DNA of 64,000 nucleotides from the NCBI GenBank assembly GCA_036785705.1, contig JAWUZG010000027.1, positions 2,523,501 through 2,587,500 on the forward strand. Direction: 5' to 3'. Origin of the DNA: Acanthornis magna (taxonomy: Eukaryota; Chordata; Aves; Passeriformes; Acanthizidae). Under the pieces are notes generated by a model. It was not told the DNA's origin and ran no database searches. It worked only from the letters and a program-made list of their open reading frames with translations. The translations under genes and the position numbers were made by a program. Below, in pieces: positions 50,491 to 61,146 of this stretch (its first letter is position 1; each line of letters starts with the position of its first letter).

Positions 50491-53400
50491 TTTCTGTCAT
50501 GTGTAGCACTTTCTACAAACACTTTTTACCTGTGCTGGAGTAGCTTGCTTTAATAAGCATTACATATTTCTGTTTTCTGCTTAGCCCTTAAAGACTTAAT
50601 CCCTTCATAAGTGTCAAGAACATGGTGGCTTACTCTTAGTTAATCAATTTTTTTTCCCTCTTCTGCTGTGTTAGTCCTGATTTAATCCATCTTGAGCTCA
50701 CCTTTTGCTAGCACCCTGTGTGGGAGAGGCCTTGCAAACAAACCTATTTTTGCTTTCTCAGTTATTATTATCTAGTTACTACTATCAAATTTAATTGCAC
50801 TCTTCAATTTTTGTGCATCAGCTCCTTTGGTTTTTCTTACTTTGTATATTTTCTGATCTGATACTTTTTGCTCTTCTAAAGTTGGGGATTTTTTTTTCCT
50901 TTTTTTTTTGTATCTGCTGTCACTTACGCTGCTTTCTGTTTCTTTACCCAGGCTTTGATGCACATTTTTCTGGGATATGCTCATTTGGCCTGTGTAACCT
51001 CACGAAAATGTTGCCATTTCAACATAATGCCTCTTTTCTTTCATAGCTTCCTGTTCCCTTTCCTTGTGAAGTGGTATGTATACCTTCCACAACTTCCAGA
51101 CTCAGCTGGGAGCTAAACACACAGCTTTTCATTTCCTCTCCCGTCTTGAACTGAGGATCTTTTGGACCAGCAGTGTCTTAAGCACCGTTTCTGAAGCACA
51201 GCAGCATGGCAGGAGTTTTGGTGGGAGCTCTTCTGGGATTGTGGTGACCTGGTTGTGTTATGGGCACTGTCATTCAGCAGTGAGCTGATGCAAACACTGA
51301 ACTGCCTTTCCAACACAGTGTAAGATCCTTCCAGTGAGGGGCAGGGGAAAAGCTTATTTTCTTTTTGTCAGGTAAAGAACAAACACGGAACAAAAAATGT
51401 CCCTTGGCATGACCTGCAGTGGTTCAATGGCTAAATTGAAATGTAGATTCTCCATCAAATTAAATTCCTCTTGTGCTTGGCATGGTATTCCCCTTACTTC
51501 CTTCTCTAAACAGAATTGGCTGGACTCTTCCCCCTTTTCCACAGTAACTGTGTGATTCCTTGTTTAGTTTGTGGGAATTGCAAGAGCTCTGATGTTTTTC
51601 TGAATTAAAGATGCCAGATTCGTAGTGATTTCTTCCTCCTTCCTGTTGTTCCTCCCCTCCTCCTGACAGACTCTTTTGGGGGTTTGTTTGTTCTTATTTT
51701 CCCCTAGGAGAAGACCTTTCCTCATCAGTCTTTGTGGCAGTTTAGGATTCCTTTTGTACAGAGAGCTCCAGTTGACTTCACTGCCATTTTACCAATGGAA
51801 GTAAGGAAGGCTGGAATACACTATAGTGCACTCTCTGCTTCTCTCAGCTGTGTTCCTTTCACTTGGGGAGCATGATTCTCTAAATTCCTTCTTGATGGGT
51901 TTCCTTTTTGAGATACGCTCTGCCGGAATGGCACGGCATCTCTGCAGCCACAAAGTTGTTATGAAACCCTGAGCATGGAGACCTTGCTATCAAAATACTT
52001 GTTTCTTCATTTTGTTTTGATCACTGTTGTGAAATGGAATGATTAAGAAGTTTTACTCCAAAAGTAGAGAAAAGGTATTGGAGCTTGCATGTTTTTTCTG
52101 CAAAACAGTGCTGTCTTGAGACCCAATTATTCAAAAACAAGTTGTAATGAAAATATCCTAAAATCCTCAGCTTTAGCTTGGTTGTGTCAAATACTTGGTA
52201 GAACTCCAAAGTGGTAAATAACTTGGTTATTTTCTTTGTGGACTACTAATCTTGTTTGCTTTGGCATCTAAAACCAAAGACACAGCTTATTTTTACTTAG
52301 CGTACACTTTTTTTAGAGTATCCCTTCCATGCAGTAATAAAGAGATTTATTACAGAACCCAGGAGGCCAGTCACAGACCATGGACTGTAGTGTTTGGTGG
52401 TCCCAGAGGCAAACTGTTCACCTGGGCAGTTCTGGTCAGCACAAATAGTCTTAGTCCATTCCAAAGTCCTTTTAGACAGTTTAGCAAATAGTGGGTTTGA
52501 GGCAGTGTCTGGAGAGGGAGTGTGACAGAGGTGATGGTCTCATATTGTGTTATATGGCTTAAGAAGAAAATAAAGGTGCATCTGGTCAAAGAACAGGTCT
52601 GCAAAATTACATTTGCTGCAGTGTGTGGGTGTGAGCAGCGTAGTTAAGGCCAAAAGAAACACTACTGTGCTACTAGAGAAGAGATCATGTGCCTAGGTGA
52701 GCGTTTTCCATCCTTCTGTGTGGTTTGAAGTGTCTTAGTAGGAAGTGGAAACGTGGACAGGATGTAACTCCAACATTGATGTAGGAGTGTGGGGAGAAAT
52801 CCATCACTTAAGATGGTGTAAGAGAAGAAAAGTAAAAAAGGAGAGCCTGTTGGCTGCAGCAGACAGCTGAATTCCTTCAGGAGGGTACTGGAAATTTTTT
52901 GGCCATGCACTGACTTGATTTGAAGGTGAAACCATTACCTACTGCCGTGTTTTTCTAGACTGGCCGTCACTTAATCATGTTTTCTTTCTGTCACTGTTTT
53001 TATTGCAACATGTGGTGGTTAAAATCCAGGAGAAAGTGTAATGACATCTTAAGTTGCCTGTCTTTTCAGTTACTTCTGTTAAAAGCAGGAATTTATTTTT
53101 GTTGATGATGCCAACAGTTGACATGCACAAGATGACATCTTCAAAGGAAGTCTTTAACAAATAAACCCACAGCTTTTCTGTAACTTCTGGTGTAAATTCC
53201 TGTCTTTCTGCTTTTTCTATGAGACTGTATTACAAGCAGTACTGGTTTTCTTAATGTGTGATTAGGTTTGCTGTGGTGGTTTCAACAGAGCTAAATTTGG
53301 AGGCAGCAGTCCAAGATGAGATGTCAAGGTGATGGGTTTACGCCTGGTGGTTCCTGACAGTCCCCAAAACATTTCATGCAGACTTGTTTCTTCTCCATCA

Positions 53401-55353
53401 GGACACTTGTCTTGACCGCTCTTGTTACTGTGTTACCATAGGAAGCTTACAGCACTTGGTGTGCCTTGAATTCAATTTGTTTTCAGGGTGTTGGTTTTCT
53501 TAGAAAACTCAAAGCTGCAACAAATTGCCAAATCTTCTGATTGACCTCTCAGATCTGTGTCTTTAAGAGGCCAATCAGGTGCTAGTATGGAATGCTGAGT
53601 GTTCACTGAACTGTTTGTATATGATGCCACAGATTTATCTCTTAGTGAGGATGTCAACATCAAACAGTTCAGTTATATTTATAGTTTTATAGCAGATTAA
53701 GTAACTCCTCGGGATTCAAAAATTAAAATAAAATCACAATTGATCATGATGACAATATAAATAGGTAACAAAAATACCAGACCTTCCTGGAGGCTTAATC
53801 TCTTGTTCTTTATAATTTAGTTGAAACCTGTGAATCATAAAAGGTGGCCCAGAGTTGCTCTTCTCCTTCATAATTATTTAAGGTTTTCTTAATTGTTGTG
53901 AGACAATCAGAAGATGCCTATCTCAGCAAAGCTGATGGCACTGTTGCCTCCAGGCTGCTTTGTCTCTGAAGTTCCAAATGCTTCTGCCGTGGTGGATGCA
54001 TCACCATTCCTGCTTGGGGCATCAGTAGTCTAGAGGTGGATTTTGCAAGTTTGTCTGTGTCTGAAACTGCTGGTAATCTAATTGCTGGGTTCAGACAGGG
54101 AACTTGCTCCATAGAAAAGCTTTCTCGTGGATAGAACTGAATGCATTTGAATGTCTGAAAAACACAAGGGTTGGGTGGAGTACCATGGGAATTGCCTTGC
54201 TGGAAGGATATACAGCCTGTGAAAAGCCTCAGGAGGATTTGACCATGCCTTGAAAATACTAAAAGAAGGCAACCATATTTAAATTCTTAGTCTGGTCCTC
54301 TGTGATCATTTATCCCCAAAAAGAAATGTGAGTTCTAAGTCAGTAAATCTTGTTACTTGATGTCAATTGTTCACCAAAAGAATTTTAGATATGACTATGA
54401 TTTTTTCAAGCTAGACATCTTAAAAGATAGGTGCCTAGACTATTCATTGCCCTCTCTGGGAGCCATTGCTGCAAGTCTTAGATGTTAGATACAGTAGTAG
54501 GTGCCAAGTGTAGTGGAGCAGCTCATTTTACAGCATATCTCTATCTTTGTTGAGTTGTGACAGGGTGAGTGTTTTTTCAGATGTTCTTCTTGGAGCTGGT
54601 GAACTTTGTTTATTCCTTTTGGAAGGAATACCTGAAATGCTTTTCAGTAGCTCATGCAGAAAAGGATCATGCTTTTTCTGTGGTTAAAAGCTCAGGGCTG
54701 GTAGTAAAGGTATTTTTATGGTCAGGCAGAGAGAAAAGCGGATGTTCCTGGGTACATCTGTACTACTTAAATTGCTATCTGGCAGTTTCCCTGGGGAGTC
54801 CTTTTCTTATTTGTGAGGGACTAAAGGTACAGCAAGAGACAATTTCTTCCCTGCTGCTTTCCTCATTCCAGTCTACCTGAAGCAGAATAGCTCTGGCTCT
54901 AAAGTTGTCATTAAGCTTCCTAAGAATACTTTTATTAATTGTAATTGCCTGTACAGTATGGTTTGACAAGATTAGCAAAACATGGAGAGCACTTGCTACT
55001 GTTAGTTTTTTCTTTTGATGGCAAAGTTCTTTGGATTTGGCACAGTCTGTCTGCTGCAAACTTCTGAAGTACAAACACTGATGGGTTGGCAAGCAGTACT
55101 GCACTGGCAGGAGGGTGTTTGGGCCAAGCACTCGTAGCCAAGCTCTTACCTTTTCACATAAGACTTTCTTTAACGGGAATGCAAAGGAGATGGGATTGTG
55201 GTTAAATAATTACTCCTTGATTGAGTGAAGAGCCCCGAGGAAGGCGCTCGTGTAATGAGCGTCCCTATTGTGCTGTGTAAGAGCAAGGACGCTGTGCTGA
55301 GACTGTGAGCAATCATCACGCTGGGGCTGGCTCATACCTGACTCTACAAACCT

Positions 55354-58300
55354 GTGCTGAAAGGCACTATTAACTTGAATTTTACCTCAAACACACCAAA
55401 AATCCATGTAGTCCAGCAGAAGGGACAATACTTGTACTTCAGACTGTGCAGCAGGACTTTGGATCTTTGTACCCAGGCACCATCCATTTATACCAGTGGA
55501 GTAGGAATTCCATGTGGCCAAATTCCCCTTTTGTATCCAAGTAGTGTATACTTTGTTAAAGCCAAAGGTGTATCACCTCCTGGGGAATACTCTATATTTT
55601 GTGGATTCATATCTGGTAGCTGGGTTCATCTTCTTGGAGCGCTAGTGTATTTTTCCTCTCCTTCAGTTATTCCAGTGTACTTCTCACTCAATTCCGTATG
55701 CAGCCCCTGCTGTCTGCAGCAACCTTTCTGTTTTCCATTCCTTACACTCTTTGTGTGTCTGAGCAGGAGTAATAACACAAGCTTGGCGATCTCAGCTTTG
55801 TGCAGTGTTTGGGACTGTAATGGCACACAGCAGCAATTGTGGAACATGTCATTCTGGATGTGGCGCTCTGGGACAGTGCAGCTGGAGATGCTCAGCCCAG
55901 TCCATCTGCCCTACACTGTGCATTGCCGTGGAGGAAACCTTTATCTTGGGTATGGAGAGCTCTGTAGCTGTGCCCTGAGGTGAGCCTGCACAAAGAAGCC
56001 CTCCTTTCTGTCAGGGCTGGTTTGAGCACCACACTGGTGGTTTGGCTCAGAGGTAGCTCATGAGTCTTAGATTTAAGCATCTCCCCTGCACTCTGGCCCT
56101 GCACAGAAGCATGTGTGGAACATCAGAATAATTTAGCTGCCAAAAGCATTAAACCACCCCCCCAAACCTGCAGCCTCTTGCTTTTTCACTAAAATTCATG
56201 GATATGGCCTTAAGCATACCTTTGATGCCAGGTGGTCTCCCTGCCAAACCTAAACCTGCTGGTTCTCAATAAGGTCTTATGTGGTTATACTTTCAATAGA
56301 ATGCCAGAAAGCTGAACCTTGGCAAGACTGTGCTTTAAGCTGATGGTGAGAACAAGTTTAGGAAGAATGTTTTAGTCCTGGATAGGCATTGTAGCCACAG
56401 GTAGCCTACATACATTTTCTTGCAGATCTAAGTCATAGGTTTTATTTATTTTGCCTCGTCCAAGGTAGTCTAAGCTAAATTAAAACTCAGATGTTCTAAA
56501 GAATTATTTGGATTTGTGCTTTTTTTCCCCCATCTCTGAGGTTCTGGATTACTTGCCTTTGGAAACACATGCCCCAGGCATTCCTGCTCCAGCTTGAGCC
56601 TGGTGGTGTGGCTGCAGAGGAAGAAGGCTGAAGAGGGTGGGAGGAGCCCTTCTCCTTCCCCCCTTTCCTGGTGACCTCTGCTCAGTGCGTGCGCTCAGCT
56701 CTCTTCCTGCACATTCTGACCCACGCCAGAATCCTATCACAGAGGGCAGTTGCAGTCAGGGATGAAGTCTTTGCTGGAAAAGATTTCTCGCCTAAGTCTG
56801 CACATCAGAAATGCTTTTGGTATTGGTGGTAGGAATTGGCTCCTTTTATTCTGTGGTTCAAAGCACCAGGGTTAACCTTCTCATGCCCCTGGCTGTTCCT
56901 GGGGAGAGCCTAGCTGCACACACCATTGCTGGGGTGAACAGCTCTAGCTAGCATTTCTTTGCAATTCAAATAGAGTTACAAAACCAAGCAGAATGACCTC
57001 AGGTAACAAACACATCAACTACATCTATCTCTGACTTTATAAAGGTAAATGTGCTTAATCTCACCTACTGTCTTTGTCAAATGTGCTAATCTCATCTCCT
57101 GTCTGTCACTGTTACCTAAGTCAGCTTGGAACGACCAGGAAAAGAAAATCGGTTTTACTTTAAAAGACTTAAGTTATTGCCTACTTGTTGGACTGCAGAA
57201 TGAAACTCCTTGTTCTAGAATTTTGAGTAATGCAGTACATTTTCAGTTGTAGCTGGAAGTGTTCAAAGTTTTTCAGTAACCTGGAAAATGCTTTAAAGGA
57301 AACTAGTTTTCCTATGGTGTTTTTGTGGGGGTTTTTGTTTGTTTGGGTGGATTTTTGTTTGTTTCTTTTTTCAGAAAATACAAACTTTTTTCAAACAGGC
57401 TGTAAGAAGGGTTTGTAAGGAGAAGAATTTTTTCTTAAGTTTAAACTGACTTATTTGGAGAAGAGGCAAGGAACACAAACCTCACTTAAATCTTGAAAAA
57501 AAAGCACTGAATATAAAGCTAGGTCAAGAGTCAGTTAATAGTAATAAACAACTTTGTAATCCAGGGAAGAGTTTGTTTATGGGAAAAATCTAACAAAAAT
57601 CTAGTAGCTTCATGATGTCTGCAGGATTTTCTTGTCTTGGTATTAACTCCAAGAATTTGGGTGGGGGGAGTGTTCTTTCCTTGAGGGCATCTTTTAAGTT
57701 TCTTTCTTTTATCACATATTTCCAGTGGTGTGACTTCAGCCAGACAGTTTCCATAAGGAATATGATTCACTGTGTAATTTATTACATGCTTCGGGATGTG
57801 CTTTGGACTCGTTTTCCTGTTTGGGAAGAGGGACAGGCTGGATGTGGCGATGTTTTGGAAGCCTTGGCTGTTGTTCCTGTGTCACGGTTTGGTTCTGTTC
57901 ACGTCAGTGCGTGTGAGGAAGGGCTTGTGCATTCTGGAGTTCATGCCCTCCCTCTCCTTATCACTTCATATTAACCTCTCTCATAAAAGATATCACCTCT
58001 CCCTGCAGGACTTGCCTTTCCTGTATCCTTGGGCACTTGCAGATGCAGCAGGAATAGTGGGGATCTGTTGGATATGCAGTTCTTGTGGGCCACATCTGCA
58101 TGTTTTCTTTCACAGAGTACCTGGGATTTAATGTGGTGTTGGGAATGACTGTGGGATGAGGTGCCTTTTCCTGAGACACAGTGAGATGCTTTTCTAACCA
58201 CTTTAAGGGTTCATGCAATAGTATTGTTCCATGAGTATATAATACAGGTTTGAACATACTGACGTGATACTTCAAAATCCACAAAAAACCCCAAATAAAA

Positions 58301-58750
58301 ATGACTGTATAAGTTGTGAAACACGACCTCATGAATGAGAGAATGGGAGAGCTGGGCTGGTGATATATCTGTCATAGTGTAACCCCAAGAGAAATGCTTT
58401 AGCAGCATAAAAATGGCCACTCTTTTTTCCCTCTTCCTTCTGCACCAGCTTAGTGTTTGTGAGGTGAAGTCTCTGCAGTGGGAAACATAGATTGTGTGCA
58501 TCTTAACAGCAGTCAATGTTTCGTACAGATATTTAGTGACAGGCACAAATTTGAGTTAAATGGTGAGAAATAGGGTTGCTAAGAACAAACTTGCAGATGG
58601 CCATTTTGAAACGATGACCTGTTGTTTTGGTTTTTTTACCTACCATTGTATTTCTAGAGGGCTTTCCTTTACTCTCACCTAAGAATTTTTTTGCCCTCAT
58701 CTGAAGAGGTTATTCACACAAAAAACTGATCGTGCCTATCTGAGAGAGTG
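55354..58750. other. Intron-like stretch with a 209-codon open frame
   Basis: No exon or repeat is recognised. One plus-strand frame (55354-55983) is open for 209 codons. It is rich in Ser, Leu, Cys and aromatic residues and resembles no family I know. It has no strong start context and no flanking splice pattern that I can defend. I treat it as probably chance. Confidence 0.4.
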
Positions 58751-58754
58751 TTCC

Positions 58755-58975
58755 CTGTCCAGCCTGACCTTGGACACTTCCAGGGATCCAGGAGCAGCCA
58801 CAGCTTCTCTGGGCACCTGTGCCAGGGCCTCACCACCCTCACAAGGAGGAATTTCTATTTCTTCTTAATATCTAATCTGAACCTACTCTCAGTTTGAAGC
58901 CACTCTCCCTTTTCGTATCACTACATGCCCTTGTAAAAAGCCCTTCTCTGACTTTCTTGTAGGCACTCTTTAATT
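58755..58975 (-). mobile_element. CR1 LINE fragment, minus orientation
   Basis: The plus strand shows CCTGTCCAGCCTGACCTTGG, CCACAGCTTCTCTGGGCACC, CTCACCACCCTCACAAGGAG, TCTTAATATCTAATCTGAAC and TTTGAAGCCACTCTCCCTTT. This is the reverse complement of the CR1 3' region, in the right order. The terminal tail repeats are missing. Confidence 0.9.
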
Positions 58976-59540
58976 ATTGGAATTATTGGGTTGAATTAGT
59001 TAAAAACACCTGTTTCCCACACCATTTAGTGGGCAGATCTCGTTCTGGATGTTGTAACAGAGGAGACACCTAAAATGGTAACCTAAATATGGGCATATAT
59101 TCTTCTAGTTAGTAAAGTTAAAGAAAAATTTTTAAAAAGTAAAAGAGGAGGAAAAAAAAACCCCAAACTGTGCAGTATTTGACGGGAAGCCAGTGTAACT
59201 GCCTTGAAACTGGAGTGGCATGCCTGAGTCAGTGAAGTATGAGCTAAGAATCTGGCAGAAGCCTTTTGCACAAAGGAAGGTTGAGAGAGTCTCTCAGGAA
59301 GCCTGTGCGCTGCTAAATGTGGCATGTTTGAACATGAGGCTGACATCATTGTGAGTTCATAGTCATGAAAGAACAAAGTATCAGCCACAAATTAGACTGA
59401 CCTAATTTTTAAGTCACTTATAAAAACTTAATAGCACAGTATCTTGCTTGTGCAAGCTGTTTATTTCTATCCCAACCTCTGACTACTTCATTTAAACTAA
59501 AAGTTAACCCTCTAAACTGTTACAGGAGTTTTTTGGGAAG

Positions 59541-59572
59541 GTGTGTGGGGTGTGTGGGGGTGTGTGTGTGTT
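59541..59572. repeat. TG-rich microsatellite
   Basis: GTGTGTGGGG units pass into a pure TG run. Confidence 0.8.
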
Positions 59573-59846
59573 TCAGGGGTGCTGCAGACTTCCTTCCTTG
59601 GCTCTTTTTCTACTCTGACCTCAATTTTCACATAAAGGAAGTGATTAAGGACCACCCATCATATACCTTTATCCTTCAGGATCAGTTTCTGGAGGTAAAA
59701 ACCTCAGGATTGCTACCAAAACCCAACCCATTCCTATTGGCTGCTCACATGCAGACTGGAAGTCTGTCTGAAAATTACCAGAACACGTGCCAGTGGTATC
59801 AGCAGGAATTTATGTAGAATGAGTAAGTTATTATAAAACTAATCAG

Positions 59847-59901
59847 TATTATTTATTGGTGTATCCATTATTATTTATTGGTGTGTCCATTGGTGTATCC
59901 A
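59847..59901. repeat. Short tandem repeat, unit about 22 bp (2.5 copies)
   Basis: Two near-identical copies of TATTATTTATTGGTGTATCCA (one with GTGTCC) are followed by a third partial copy, TTGGTGTATCCA. It is a recent small tandem duplication. Confidence 0.85.
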
Positions 59902-60547
59902 AGGAACTGATGCTTCTTCTGTTGCTGAATATTTAGGAAATATAAGGATCTTGCAGTTTAGAGATGATAAACTTCTTTCCAAGTATTTTAGTTGGCTCTG
60001 CCTGCCCTGAAGTTGATCCATTCTGTTGATGTATTACTTCAGTTATTGCAGAAATATACTGAGCTCTCCAAGCTCGGGATTACTTTGACAACAGTCAGTG
60101 CCTTTCTGGTTGCTTTTTAAAGAACTGTGTAAAACAAGGCACCTCTACAAATTCTGAAGAAATATAAAATACTGTTTATAGATTTGCACAGAGCTGTGCA
60201 TACATGTAAGCATACATCAAATGGGATAACGCCAGTGTATTTTAAGGGAGTATGTTTTGTTTCTCTTTGGTATTCAAAATTCTATTATAAACACAGAGAG
60301 GTTGCTATAAAACATTTCTTGCTGACCCTGGTCCTTGAGTAAGGTGCCTATCAGATAATAACATCATAATTTACTCCCTTGGTTTGGTATTGCACATTTT
60401 TTCCCTTCAAAATTTAAAAAGTCCTGGTCCCTTTTAATTCTTGCTCACCGCATAAAATGGTGGTTTCATTTTGTCAGTTTTTCTTAAGGGAATTGCTGTA
60501 TTTTCTGGTTATGTCACTCTTCATCCTCTACTTCAGGCAAGAGCACC

Positions 60548-60850
60548 TGAAGGGAACCTACAAGAGATTTTACAGACATGGAACGATAGGACAAGGGGGA
60601 ATGGCTGCACCTTGACAGAGGGCAGGGTGTGTTTAGATATTAGGAAGAAGTTCTTCCCTGTGAGGGTGGGCAGGCCCTGGCGCAGGTGCCCAGAGAAGCT
60701 GTGGCTGCCCCTGGATCCCTGGCAGTGTCCCAGGCCAGGCTGGACAGGGCTTGGAGCAGCCTGGGACAGTGGAAGGTGTCCCTGCCCATGGCAGGAGGGT
60801 TGGAATGAAATGGTCTTTAAGGTCCCTTCCAACCCAACCCATTCTGTGTG
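60548..60850 (+). mobile_element. CR1 LINE 3' region, plus orientation, well preserved
   Basis: The full order of CR1 3' landmarks is present: GAAGGGAACCTACAAGAGAT, GGACAAGGGGGAATGGCTGC, TTTAGATATTAGGAAGAAGTT, GCCCAGAGAAGCTGTGG, GTCCCTGCCCATGGCAGG, GGTCCCTTCCAACCCAACCC and ATTCTGTG, ending in a TG run. It is the youngest-looking CR1 copy in the window, and its wording is of the neoavian type. Frames through it (for example 60471-60989) are not genes. Confidence 0.95.
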
Positions 60851-61074
60851 TGTGTGCTTCTGCTTCAGTGGTAATGTTTGTAGTGAGGTAAGAGGCACAG
60901 CTGGGGAACAGAAGTCACCCTCTGCTCTCCTTCTCCCACTGTACAGATATATGTGGCTTCTCTTTTCAGCCATGTGGTTACCATGTTAGAAATGTGGCTT
61001 TGGCCCCGCTGCAGGTCTTGTATAACATGATTCAAATTCAAAGGAACACTTGGGATCCATTGGGAAAGACATGG

Positions 61075-61146
61075 GTTTGACAACAGACTTAATTAACACT
61101 TTTGTTAGGTATTTTTTTTAAACTTCTAGATGTTTCCCTGTACAGC
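61075..61146 (+). repeat. 72-bp direct repeat, copy 1
   Basis: The block from GTTTGACAACAG to CTGTACAGC matches copy 2 with no gaps and one visible difference in the body (TTTGTTAGG against TTTATTAGG). Confidence 0.93.

Larger units (their letters stand above)
37524..55353 (+). other. Probable DUSP16 intron 1, first part: no gene recognised
   Basis: After the CpG island the DNA returns to AT-rich, CpG-poor intron-like sequence. No coding exon was recognised. I searched in particular for the DUSP16 N-terminal rhodanese-like exon and did not find it. Contents: hairpins at 38742-38771 and 40983-41005, TG/TA repeats near 45680-45735 and 48830-48885, a TCTG repeat (50457-50490) and a T tract (48940-48966). 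A CpG-bearing block with a possible exon is at 39577-39853. Confidence 0.55.

Noticed and set aside
60471..60989. 172-codon plus-strand and 146-codon minus-strand frames
   Set aside because: They run through a CR1 3' region, which is non-coding.
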